Assembly: GCA_018645325.1 (NCBI GenBank)
Contig: JABGOU010000021.1
Coordinates: 1 to 62,275, forward strand
Origin: Desulfobacula sp.
Lineage (GTDB): Bacteria > Desulfobacterota > Desulfobacteria > Desulfobacterales > Desulfobacteraceae
Reading direction: 5' to 3'
Length of the DNA stretch: 62,275 bases
The position numbers and the translations under genes were made by a program. Below the pieces are notes generated by a model. The model worked only from the letters and a program-made list of their open reading frames with translations. It searched no databases and had not been told where the DNA came from. Shown here one piece after another: positions 47,231 through 55,262 of this stretch (within the stretch, counting starts at the first letter, position 1; each line of letters starts with the position of its first letter).

Positions 47231-48601
47231 ATGGAAAATATTCTGATTGTTGATGATGAAAAAAACTACCCCACAATAATTGGAGAAATTCTTCAGGAAG
47301 AGGGTTATACATCCTTAACAGCTTCAAGCGGAATGGAAGCTCTGGACATTTTAAACAATGATCTCATAGACCTGGTTTTAACCGATGTTAAAATGCCGGG
47401 GATGAGCGGCATTCAATTACTTGAAAAAATCAAAGAAATCAACCCGGATATCCCTGTAATAATAATGACAGCATACGGCAGTGTGGAAAAAGCTGTGGAC
47501 GCCATGCACAAGGGTGCATACACATTTATCCTCAAACCATTTGAGAACCAGGCATTAATTGCGCATATTGCCAAAGCAATCTCAGTCTATAGGATTGTTC
47601 AGGAAAACAATATCCTCAGGGATGCTATCCAATCAAGGTACAAGTTTGATAATATTATCGGAAAAAGCAAACCCATGCAGGAGATTTATGAACTTATTAA
47701 AAAGGTTGCACCTTCAAATGCCAGTGTTCTTATTGAAGGGGAGAGCGGTACTGGAAAAGAACTGGTCGCAAAATCAATCCATTATAACAGCTTGAGAAGA
47801 AACAAGCCTTTAATTGCAGTAAACTGCTCGGCATTTGCTGAAACACTTTTAGAAAGTGAATTGTTTGGTCATGAAAAAGGTGCTTTCACAGGGGCATCCG
47901 CCTTAAAAAAAGGCCGGTTTGAAATGTCTGACAAAGGCAGTTTATTTCTTGATGAGGTGGGTGAACTGCCCATTTCTCTACAGGTAAAATTACTCAGAGT
48001 CATTCAGGAGAGAACAATTGAACGGGTTGGTGGCACAATATCTATCCCCGTTGATTTCCGTCTTATTGCCGCCACCAATAAAAATCTTGAAAACGAAGTA
48101 AAAGAAGGCCGCTTCAGAGAAGATCTTTACTATAGACTCAATGTTGTAAAGGCGGTTATACCTCCCCTTAGAGATCGATCAGAAGACATACCTTTGTTAA
48201 TCAGACATTTTATTGATAAATATACCAAAGGAAATCTCTCAAGCGGGAATGTATCAGAGATCCATCCCGAAGCTGTCAAAATTTTATGCGACTATCAATG
48301 GAAAGGCAATGTAAGAGAGCTTGAAAATATCATAGAACGTTGCGTTATCCTCTGTAACAGTGACATAATTACCCCATCCGACTTTCCTTTACAGGTCAGA
48401 CAAAACATGTCTATCACAATTGAACTGGAAGGGATTCCTGAGAGTGCAGGCCTTTCGGAAACTCTGGCAGCCGTTGAAAAAAGAATGATACAAAGGGCTA
48501 TGAAACTTTCAGGAGATGTACAGACAAAAGCTGCCCAATTACTTGGAATCGGAAAAAGCGGTTTAAATCAAAAGTTAAAAAAATTTAATCTGGACAAGTA
48601 A
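47231..48601 (+). CDS. Sigma-54-dependent NtrC-family response regulator
   Basis: 456 residues. The receiver (about 1-120) has phospho-Asp in [13 protein letters not shown] and Lys in FILKP. The AAA+ domain has Walker A GESGTGKE (about 170), an intact GAFTGA loop ([14 protein letters not shown]), Walker [12 protein letters not shown] and the arginine region [14 protein letters not shown] Fis-type helix-turn-helix ([20 protein letters not shown]) ends the protein. It should activate sigma-54 promoters by binding upstream sites. A strong sigma-54 promoter with dyads upstream lies directly downstream of this gene, a likely target. It has an AGGAG ribosome site and follows the kinase gene by 12 bp. 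Confidence 0.95.
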   Translation: MENILIVDDEKNYPTIIGEILQEEGYTSLTASSGMEALDILNNDLIDLVLTDVKMPGMSGIQLLEKIKEINPDIPVIIMTAYGSVEKAVDAMHKGAYTFILKPFENQALIAHIAKAISVYRIVQENNILRDAIQSRYKFDNIIGKSKPMQEIYELIKKVAPSNASVLIEGESGTGKELVAKSIHYNSLRRNKPLIAVNCSAFAETLLESELFGHEKGAFTGASALKKGRFEMSDKGSLFLDEVGELPISLQVKLLRVIQERTIERVGGTISIPVDFRLIAATNKNLENEVKEGRFREDLYYRLNVVKAVIPPLRDRSEDIPLLIRHFIDKYTKGNLSSGNVSEIHPEAVKILCDYQWKGNVRELENIIERCVILCNSDIITPSDFPLQVRQNMSITIELEGIPESAGLSETLAAVEKRMIQRAMKLSGDVQTKAAQLLGIGKSGLNQKLKKFNLDK

Positions 48602-48702
48602 ATTTTAAGAATGCCAGGCAGTTCAAAATCTTAAACTATTTTAAAATTCATGATTTTCAGTTGTGTTTTCAAATAGTTAAAATAAAATTTATAAAAAAAA
48701 TA

Positions 48703-48727
48703 TTGAAATATGTTCAAAATATTGAAC
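48703..48727 (+). promoter_or_regulatory. Overlapping TTGAA/TTCAA dyads, candidate enhancer (UAS) sites
   Basis: TTGAA-N5-TTCAA at 48703-48717 overlaps GTTCAA-N4-TTGAAC at 48712-48727. The sites lie 130-155 bp before the -24 element, the usual distance for NtrC-family activators. The response regulator encoded immediately upstream is the obvious candidate to bind them. Predicted, not shown. Confidence 0.45.
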
Positions 48728-48856
48728 TTATTTGTCATTGTTTTTAAATTTGACTGTGTTAAACAAAATATCTTAAATTTTATCCAGTGATAAAAAGGGT
48801 TGTTATTTAAAGAGATTAAAATAAATTTTTAGGAATAAGGGTTAATTTTCAAATTA

Positions 48857-48872
48857 TGGCAGGAAAATTGCA
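48857..48872 (+). promoter_or_regulatory. Sigma-54 (-24/-12) promoter
   Basis: TGGCAGGAAAATTGCA matches the sigma-54 consensus TGGCACGNNNNTTGCW at every specified base except the sixth, with the exact GG-to-GC spacing. Initiation is expected near 48883. No coding sequence lies downstream on this strand before the terminator, so the product would be a short RNA. Confidence 0.7.
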
Positions 48873-48882
48873 ATATTAATTT

Positions 48883-48962
48883 AATACTAATAAAATATTA
48901 GTTTTTTCATCTTTTTTTCCTTCTCTTAAAAAGGCTGCTGTATATACAGCGGCCTTTTTAAG
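48883..48962 (+). ncRNA. Candidate sigma-54-dependent small RNA, about 80 nt
   Basis: Predicted transcript from the -24/-12 promoter to the terminator. It would have a 5' hairpin (ACTAATA/TATTAGT with an AAA loop, 48886-48902), a single-stranded U/C-rich linker (48903-48924, with TTTTCCTTCTCT) complementary to purine-rich ribosome sites, and a 17-bp terminator stem. That layout is typical of trans-acting regulatory RNAs. The alternative is that the terminator only ends the two convergent genes and the promoter match is fortuitous. No expression evidence is available. Confidence 0.5.
48925..48962. terminator. Strong, apparently bidirectional rho-independent terminator
   Basis: Arms CTTAAAAAGGC-T-GCTGT and ACAGC-G-GCCTTTTTAAG pair over 17 bp (one T-G wobble on the plus-strand RNA) around an ATAT loop, with T5 runs on either strand. 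It would end the predicted small RNA and response-regulator transcripts rightward and the YfgM-like transcript leftward. Confidence 0.85.
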
Positions 48963-49045
48963 TTTATCTCTTTGGGAAACCGTAATTTTTTTGATTATAG
49001 CATCATTCTCAATAAAAATTTAAAATTTTCATTACAAAACAAAGA

Positions 49046-49735
49046 TCACTTTATTTCATCCATCTTGCTCTCTGCGATTGGCCTGTACATTGAAGTTTCA
49101 TATTCAGTAACAATTTTTTCGTACATTTTTTTGCTTTCACCCATATTGTCATTAGCTTCATACAGCATAGCCAAAGCAAATTTTGCTTCATCCTTTAATA
49201 GATTTGTTTTGCCTTTCTCAATTTGAAGAAAATATTTCTCAGCCTCTTTAAATTCTTTTCTGGCAAGGCATACATGCCCTAAAGAAGCCAGAAGAAAATT
49301 TTCCATCTGGGCCTCATTTTTCAAAATTTCAAAAGATTCTTTATAATACTGATAGCTTTGATCAAATTTTGAAGCATCATAACATATTTTGGCAAATTTA
49401 ACCTTTGCAAGATTACCGGCTATGGTATTGGCATACTCTGAAAAAATATTTTGAAAAGCTTCTTTGGTTTCCAGATAACCTTTTTCAGGATCATTGATTG
49501 TCACATATTGTGTTAACGCATGTCTTACAAGCAGGGCAGCAGTATTCTCAGCTTTTTTAAAGCTGTACATAACCCCTGAAAATACAACCACTACCAAAAT
49601 GATAGCACCTGCAATCAAAATCAATTGTTTTTTATACTCTTTTGTATAAGCCACTATCTTTAAAAGACTTTCTTGAAAAGGATCTATTTGTTCCAGTTCC
49701 TTTTTCCTTTCATTTGACACTCTTTGTTCTGCCAT
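49046..49735 (-). CDS. YfgM-like membrane-anchored TPR protein
   Basis: 229 residues. One membrane helix (about 36-58, QLILIAGAIILVVVVFSGVM) near the N-terminus, then a predicted periplasmic TPR domain: AKVKFAKICYDASKFDQSYQ, LASLGHVCLARKEFKEAEKY and FALAMLYEANDNMGESKKMY. The size and layout resemble YfgM/TPR_21 proteins that work near the SecYEG translocon and periplasmic chaperones. The gene is the last of a leftward group with the SH3 protein and feoB, and is followed by the strong terminator 83 bp away. Confidence 0.78.
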   Translation of the reverse strand: MAEQRVSNERKKELEQIDPFQESLLKIVAYTKEYKKQLILIAGAIILVVVVFSGVMYSFKKAENTAALLVRHALTQYVTINDPEKGYLETKEAFQNIFSEYANTIAGNLAKVKFAKICYDASKFDQSYQYYKESFEILKNEAQMENFLLASLGHVCLARKEFKEAEKYFLQIEKGKTNLLKDEAKFALAMLYEANDNMGESKKMYEKIVTEYETSMYRPIAESKMDEIK

Positions 49736-49774
49736 TCTTTCATTCCGCCTTCAAAATTTATTAATAATTAAAAA

Positions 49775-50236
49775 TCACCAAACAAGTGTTTTATAAATCC
49801 AACCTATATCACCATCAGCATGTTCAATTTTTATCCAATTTTTTTTTCTTTCAAGGACCTTAAAAGGTACTCCTTTTTCAACTGTAAACATAATTTGACT
49901 TTTGGTATCCGGCTTGGATCTTATATTGCATTGTTCTTTTTTTGTAATCACACCTTCTGTCTTGTCTAAAAGGGATTTATGAAGCCACGCCACATCATTT
50001 TCAAAATCCTTAATTTTATACCAATCCTCTTGCTTTTCAATAATTGTGAAGGGATGATATTGTTCAACCTGCCACAACACATCGTATTTAGTTCCAGGGC
50101 CTGATCTAATATTTGCAATACCGGCCGACACAGAAAGTCTTTCCTGGGCAAAAACAAAACCGGGTAAAATAAATAAAACAGCCGTAATGGCCAACATAGC
50201 TTTAACAATTTTAACATCTATATTTAACTGCTTCAT
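49775..50236 (-). CDS. Exported protein with two bacterial SH3 domains
   Basis: About 153 residues from the ATG at 50236, chosen for the GGAGG site; a frame from 50266 would overlap feoB. The signal peptide ends at about residue 31 (VFAQERLSV). Two SH3b domains follow: SAGIANIRSGPGTKYDVLWQ...WLHKSLL and KEQCNIRSKPDTKSQIMFTV...GWIYKTLVW. Such domains usually bind peptidoglycan or act as periplasmic modules. It starts 22 bp after feoB, probably co-transcribed, but no link to iron is apparent. Confidence 0.8.
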   Translation of the reverse strand: MKQLNIDVKIVKAMLAITAVLFILPGFVFAQERLSVSAGIANIRSGPGTKYDVLWQVEQYHPFTIIEKQEDWYKIKDFENDVAWLHKSLLDKTEGVITKKEQCNIRSKPDTKSQIMFTVEKGVPFKVLERKKNWIKIEHADGDIGWIYKTLVW

Positions 50237-50258
50237 AAAGAGCCTCCATAGTATTTTT

Positions 50259-52439
50259 TTAACCAAAACCTAAAACCATTCCTGACTGGTATACCAAAAA
50301 AGACATGACCCATGCAACCATAGTTGTATATATCAAGTTAAAACCTGCCCACTTTGCAGAAGTTTCCTTGTAAATAATTAGAATAGTTGCAAAACAAGGG
50401 ACATATAATAAAACAAAAATCATCATTGAGAGTGCTGAAAGAGCTGTCATACCGGATTGTTTAAGCGCTTTTTCCAGTGCAGCACCCTCGTCATTGCCAA
50501 CACCATATAGCACACCCATCGTACTGACAACAACCTCTTTGGCAACAAAACCTGTGACAAGTGCTACACTTTCCTGCCATCCTATTCCTATCGGCTCAAA
50601 TAATACCTCTAAGGCTTTCCCAATCTTACCGATATATGATTTCGATACCCTTTCCTGCTCTTTTTGATTTTCAATATTCTTTAGTTTTAAATTTAATTGA
50701 TAGTTTAATGCCTCTGTCGTCTCCCGGCCATCAGTTGCTGCAATCCTCTGGGAATAATCAGATTTTACCCCATTGATTTTTTCATCATAATCAACAGAGT
50801 ATAAAATTGTTTTTGGAAAACTTGAAAGTGCCCAGATAATTATTGAACCGATAAAAATAACCCCGCTCATTTTTCTTAAAAACATCTTGCTTCTATCCCA
50901 CATGTGGATCAAAAGGCTTTTTAACATAGGCATTCTATAGGGCGGCAATTCCATAATAAAAGGAGCATCTTCTCCTTTAAACAAAACAGCCCTTAAAAAC
51001 CTGCCGGATAAAATTGCGATGACAATACCTGTGAAATACAGGGTAAAAATAATGGTGCCTGCTTTTTCGGCAAAAAAACTGCCGGCCAGTACAATATAAA
51101 CAGGAAGCCTTGCTGAACAAGACATGAACGGTGTCATCAGAATGGTTAAAATCCTATCTTTATCGCTCTCTAAAGTCCTTGCTGCCATAATCGCAGGCAC
51201 ACTGCAGCCAAATCCCATTAGCATTGGAATAAAGGATTTTCCATGAAGCCCTGATGTGTGCATCACCCGATCCATAATAAAAGCAGCTCTCGCCATATAC
51301 CCGGTATCCTCAAAAAGTGCAATACAGAAAAACAAGATGAGAATATTGGGAAGAAAAATTATCACACTGCCTATGCCGGCGATTATACCATTTAACAAAA
51401 GATCTTTTACCATAGATTGTGGCATGACTTTATCAAGATAGTTAGACAGCAATCCAACTCCTGCATCTAACCACTCCATGGGATATGCACCAAGGGAAAA
51501 CGTCAATTGAAACATGGCCCATATAAAAAAAATAAACACTGGAATTCCAAAAAATCTATCAGTCAGTACAAGATCAATATTTCGTGAGATATCGATCCTT
51601 TTACGGGCAAGATTGGTTATTGTCTCTTTAACAATCCCTGCTATAACCCCATACCGGTCGTCGGTCAGCACAATCTCAAAATCATCCTCAAATAAATCAT
51701 GAATTCTTTTCCGGCACGCCTCTGCTACCTTAAAAATATTGATTGAGGTATCAGGTAAAATATTTTTGAATTTGTCTTTAACTATCTTATCATCTTCAAG
51801 AATTTTAATTGCATTCCATCTAAGCAGACCATCTATACCCTCTCCCTCTGCGTTTTGACTAATTTGGTCTTCCACCTTTAAAATACACGTCTCAATCTCC
51901 TGGCTGTATCGAATATCTCTGCTTTTTTTACCTTCATTAAACCGCAAAATTTCTTTAATTGCTTCCTCAACAAGAGTATCAATTCCTTTATTCTTATTTC
52001 CGATTGTAAAGACAACAGGCAATCCCAGCAATAGTGATAATTTTTTCTCATTAATTTTAATCCCATTTGCTTCTGCGACATCAGACATATTCAACACAAA
52101 TAAAGCAGGTCGACCGAGCTCCATGATCTGAATGGCGAGGAAAAGGCTTCTCTCAAGATTAGAGGCATCAATAATATTAATAACTATATCTGGTTTTTCA
52201 TTTAAAATAAAATCTCTTGCTGTGATTTCTTCGATTGAAAATGGAGTAAGACTATAAGTACCTGGAAGATCAATAACCCTCAAATCATATTTTTTATGCT
52301 GTAACTTTCCTTCTTTTTTCTCCACAGTTACGCCCGGCCAGTTACCCACTTTCTGTCTTGCGCCTGTGAGATTGTTAAATATAGTTGTCTTGCCGCAATT
52401 GGGATTTCCTGCAAGGGCAATAGTCAATTTTTTGTTCAT
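50259..52439 (-). CDS. feoB: Ferrous iron transport protein B
   Basis: 726 residues. The N-terminal G domain has G1 GNPNCGKTTIFNNLTG, the G2 region GNWPGVTVEKKEG, G3 DLPGTYSL and G4 NMSD. A helical GDI-like domain follows, then a polytopic membrane region from about residue 285 with two Gate motifs, including GYMARAAFIMDRVM and GFGCSVPAIMAART. It imports Fe(II) across the inner membrane. It starts 1 bp after the stop of the Fur-FeoA-FeoA fusion gene, so the FeoA partner is supplied by that fusion rather than a free small protein. Confidence 0.96.
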   Translation of the reverse strand: MNKKLTIALAGNPNCGKTTIFNNLTGARQKVGNWPGVTVEKKEGKLQHKKYDLRVIDLPGTYSLTPFSIEEITARDFILNEKPDIVINIIDASNLERSLFLAIQIMELGRPALFVLNMSDVAEANGIKINEKKLSLLLGLPVVFTIGNKNKGIDTLVEEAIKEILRFNEGKKSRDIRYSQEIETCILKVEDQISQNAEGEGIDGLLRWNAIKILEDDKIVKDKFKNILPDTSINIFKVAEACRKRIHDLFEDDFEIVLTDDRYGVIAGIVKETITNLARKRIDISRNIDLVLTDRFFGIPVFIFFIWAMFQLTFSLGAYPMEWLDAGVGLLSNYLDKVMPQSMVKDLLLNGIIAGIGSVIIFLPNILILFFCIALFEDTGYMARAAFIMDRVMHTSGLHGKSFIPMLMGFGCSVPAIMAARTLESDKDRILTILMTPFMSCSARLPVYIVLAGSFFAEKAGTIIFTLYFTGIVIAILSGRFLRAVLFKGEDAPFIMELPPYRMPMLKSLLIHMWDRSKMFLRKMSGVIFIGSIIIWALSSFPKTILYSVDYDEKINGVKSDYSQRIAATDGRETTEALNYQLNLKLKNIENQKEQERVSKSYIGKIGKALEVLFEPIGIGWQESVALVTGFVAKEVVVSTMGVLYGVGNDEGAALEKALKQSGMTALSALSMMIFVLLYVPCFATILIIYKETSAKWAGFNLIYTTMVAWVMSFLVYQSGMVLGFG

Positions 52440-52440
52440 A

Positions 52441-53424
52441 TTATTTTTTTATAAATCTAACCTTTTCAACAAAAATATTTGCAGCTTCTTCAACCCGAAG
52501 CGATATATGGTATCCTTTAATAACAAGTTCAATTGGATCTTTCAGCGGTGCGTATTTTTCTACATATATGACCGAGCCTCTGTTGATTCCCATTTCAAGC
52601 AATCTGCGCCTTAAAGCGCTTTCTCCTGCTACCTTTCGAATAATTCCCTCCTGTCCGGTTTTCATCTGGCTGAGTAATAGAGGGGATTCTATAATATCCT
52701 TTGATTCTTTGTTTTTATCCTGGTTTGAAGTTTTTATCTTTGATAGGACTTGAACCTTTATTTTTTCTGTCATTCCCTTCCCTAAAACCAAACGGTTTTC
52801 CCGGGTTGCGATTACCATCTGGCCTCCAAAACCAGCAGAAACAATTTCAACCGAATCTCCAATTTTGAGCCCCATTGAAGAAACTCGCAATTGCATATTT
52901 TTTCCGGCTTCAAAACCTTTTACAATCAGTTTTTCACCTTGCCTTGCCTTGTGAAGCGATACAATGGTGTTACGTTCTTCCATACACTTGGAGCAAATAC
53001 CATATATTTCCATTTTATGCTGAAGCATGAGGAACCCATAAACATCTGCCACCTTGAGCTGTTGCCTTTCTATCTCCTCATCTTTAAACTCAAGTATGCT
53101 ATCGCATTTTGTACAGACCATATGGTCATGATGTAATCCAAGATGTCTGTGCTCATATTGAGTTTCTTTGTCATCGAATTCTATTTTGCTAGCAAATCCG
53201 AATCTGCACAGAAGCTCCATACTGCTTAATACAAGGCCTTGGTCAAGCTTAATCTTATCTTGCCCAAGCTGCACCAGGATATCTTTTATGGTTACATGGT
53301 GCTCAAGTTTTAAAAAAGCTTCTAAAACCTGAAACCGTGAACTAAACTTGTCAATACCCTGTTGTTGGAACAATCTTTTAAATTGTTTTTTTTCTTGCTC
53401 ATGCTTATTGATCATTGTTTCCAT
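52441..53424 (-). CDS. Fur-family regulator fused to two FeoA domains
   Basis: 327 residues. The N-terminal 150 residues are Fur-like: a winged-helix region, then HHDHMVCTKCDSILEF with a second CSKC, the usual zinc sites. The recognition-helix segment reads LDQGLVLSSMELLCRFG where Fur normally has a TVYRTL motif, so DNA specificity may differ. FeoA domain 1 spans about 157-228 (GKNMQLRVSSMGLKIGDSVE) and FeoA domain 2 about 247-325 (LRRRLLEMGINRGSVIYVEK; KDPIELVIKGYHISLR). FeoA is an SH3-like partner of FeoB. The feoB gene follows 1 bp later. The fusion suggests one protein both senses metal and contacts the transporter. Confidence 0.92.
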   Translation of the reverse strand: METMINKHEQEKKQFKRLFQQQGIDKFSSRFQVLEAFLKLEHHVTIKDILVQLGQDKIKLDQGLVLSSMELLCRFGFASKIEFDDKETQYEHRHLGLHHDHMVCTKCDSILEFKDEEIERQQLKVADVYGFLMLQHKMEIYGICSKCMEERNTIVSLHKARQGEKLIVKGFEAGKNMQLRVSSMGLKIGDSVEIVSAGFGGQMVIATRENRLVLGKGMTEKIKVQVLSKIKTSNQDKNKESKDIIESPLLLSQMKTGQEGIIRKVAGESALRRRLLEMGINRGSVIYVEKYAPLKDPIELVIKGYHISLRVEEAANIFVEKVRFIKK

Positions 53425-53444
53425 CTCTTCTAAAATAACGCTTT

Positions 53445-53473
53445 AAGATATTATAGAAGGGGTTTTATGTCAA
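53445..53473 (-). promoter_or_regulatory. Candidate sigma-70 promoter of the Fur-FeoA/feoB operon
   Basis: On the minus strand TTGACA (53468-53473) and TATCTT (53445-53450) are 17 bp apart, with the start expected about 15 nt before the ATG at 53424. The -35 is perfect, the -10 has two mismatches. A shorter leader or an alternative start at the second ATG (53415) is possible. Confidence 0.35.
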
Positions 53474-53711
53474 GCAAATGACAACCTAAAACAAGGGCTA
53501 AAGCATGTAAATTGAAAAATAAATCTTTTGTTACAATTCTATTCTGATCAGTCTTTTCTTCTAATCTTAAAGCCCAGACAAGTGCAAGGTCCACGTGGTA
53601 ATGTCTGGTGATGTATTCCATGTCATGGCCCCGGAAAATTAAATTACCAATATTGCCAAAACTGGCATTATTGGTAATTTGAAAAATTCTTTGTTGATTT
53701 ATCCCCTTTAT
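53451..53711 (-). pseudogene. Unidentified open frame, probably a gene remnant
   Basis: An 86-codon open frame with protein-like composition, for example GNLIFRGHDMEYITRHYHVD and LALVWALRLEEKTDQ. The only ATG is at 53621, giving 56 residues with no ribosome site. The 3' end overlaps the candidate fur promoter. I do not recognise the family; it may be the 3' part of a lost gene, left behind next to the decayed kinase. Confidence 0.3.
53641..53680. repeat. Long inverted repeat, 18-bp arms, 4-nt loop
   Basis: AAATTACCAATATTGCCA, AAAC, then TGGCATTATTGGTAATTT: 17 of 18 positions pair. It is not followed by a T-run on either strand, so it is not a simple terminator. It could be a regulatory dyad or a mobile-element end; no partner copy was noticed in the window. 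Confidence 0.7.
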
Positions 53712-53841
53712 TTAGGAAAAGGATCAATCTTTTGAATGCTATCATTCTGAGCTGTTATAGACACAGTACTCGCCAAAAGCATACGTTTATCAGGGTCGAA
53801 TCAGTTCAGATTTTTTGTGGTATTCTTAACAATTCCAAAAA

Positions 53842-55111
53842 TCAACCTCTGGTGCTTTTTTCCTGGATCTTTACTGGCAGGAATACAAAAAACCGGCTGT
53901 TTTTATCTTTTCCTTCACTCTCCACCCAAATTTTGCCCTTATGCATTTGTACAAATTTTTTTGTCAAAGGAATGCCCAGACCAGTTCCAGGTGTTTTATC
54001 AGAATATCCCTGGCTTGCCTGAAAAAATTTTTCAAAAATATTCTGTGTCAATTCAAAAGGTACTCCAGACCCTGTACCTTTAACACAGATAACAACGGCA
54101 GGAAATGCATCCTGCTCATTGTTAACTAAGATTTTAAACGACTCTTTTAATTCCCCATAATTTAAAATATAGTGTGTGGAAAGGGATATTTTACCTCCAT
54201 CCCTTGTGAATTTTACAGCATTTGAGTTCAAGTTGTATAGAACCTGTTTTAGCTTTTGCTCATCCGCATAGATCTTTGCTGCCGTTAATTTTTCATCTCC
54301 CGTAAATTGAAGTTCAATCCCATGTTTCAAAGCTTTTTCCCGTATCATGAGCAAACTATTCTCAACTAGATCATTGATATTTAAAAATTCTGGTTTTAAT
54401 ACCATTTTTCCTGCCTCCACCTTTGAAAGATCCAGGATATCATTAATCAGAGATAACAGATGCTTCCCGCTTTCAAGGATATCATTGACATAGTTTATCT
54501 GTTTTTTATTCAGCTTTCCAAAATGCTGATTTTCAAGAATCCCGGGGAAACCAATAATCGCATTCAAGGGAGTTAGAAGTTCATGGGACATGCCTGCAAG
54601 GAAGTTGGATTTGGCATTGTTTGCCTTTGTTGCATCTTTTAACGCATTTTTTAAATCCAGAATACGCGTCTTCACTTTTTGTTCCAGATCCCGGTTCAGT
54701 TTAAGAATTTCTTTCTCGGCTTTTTTATGATCGGTGACATCGATCCAATTATTGATCACATTCGTCAACTCCCCTGCCGGGTTGTGAATCGGAAACATAG
54801 TGGCTTGAATACTGACATGATTGGAACCTTTCAAATTTATAGTTGGGATATCATTTCCATCCCAGTCGCAGGTGAAGTTAATCGTCTGTCCTTCTTCATA
54901 TACAGTGCGGATCAGTGGCAATAACCCTTGGCGTTCGATAAGTGGATCTTTAAGAACATTGTATTTGCCAATTAATTGATCGTCCGTAAAGATAAACAGC
55001 AACTCCATCGTACAGATTCTCAAACAAATCTCGATATCTTGATTCGTTTTCTTTCATGCGCAGTTCGATCTGATTTCGTTCGGTGATATCAATTAGGGTC
55101 CCCGTGACGGC
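53842..55111 (-). pseudogene. Decaying sensor histidine kinase, 5'-truncated and frameshifted
   Basis: A 393-residue frame (53842-55023, TTG start) begins inside a PAS domain. The start of that PAS and the end of a preceding domain lie upstream in another frame (LIDITERNQIELRMKENESR, RYRDLFENLYDGVAVY), back to a stop at 55112. A frameshift near 55000 is therefore likely and the 5' part is missing. The remaining HisKA and HATPase domains carry unusual changes: SHELLTPLNAI instead of SHELRTPLNAI, LYNLNSNAVKFT in the N box, and KGTGSGVP in the G1 box where the Asp of DTGIGIP is lost. It is very probably inactive. Confidence 0.75.
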
Positions 55112-55262
55112 CTAAGTCATACTCCGCAGGGAGGAACGACCGCAGTCAACGTAGCAGGTGGTACCTTGATGGTGGATCAGGGACAAAACAAGGCATTGAC
55201 AAGGGCTTAGGTTCCTGGTTAATTAGCACCATTTTACCTAAACACTTTTTGCTGAATAGAGA

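Larger units (their letters stand above)
48602..49045. other. 444-bp intergenic region holding dyads, a sigma-54 promoter and a terminator
   Basis: Lies between the convergent response-regulator gene (plus) and the YfgM-like gene (minus). No open frame is convincing. From left to right it has a dyad AAACTATTT...AAATAGTT near 48633-48684, overlapping TTGAA/TTCAA dyads at 48703-48727, a -24/-12 promoter at 48857-48872, a small hairpin at 48886-48902, a pyrimidine-rich stretch and a strong hairpin terminator at 48925-48962. This ordered set is more than a simple convergent terminator needs. Confidence 0.8.
53425..53841. other. 417-bp region upstream of the Fur-FeoA gene
   Basis: Contains the candidate fur promoter, an unidentified 86-codon minus-strand open frame (53451-53711) and a long inverted repeat (53641-53680). 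No classical Fur box was recognised. The rest has no feature. Confidence 0.45.

Noticed and set aside
53425-53530. Fur box upstream of the Fur-FeoA gene
   Set aside because: No sequence close to the GATAATGATAATCATTATC consensus was found.
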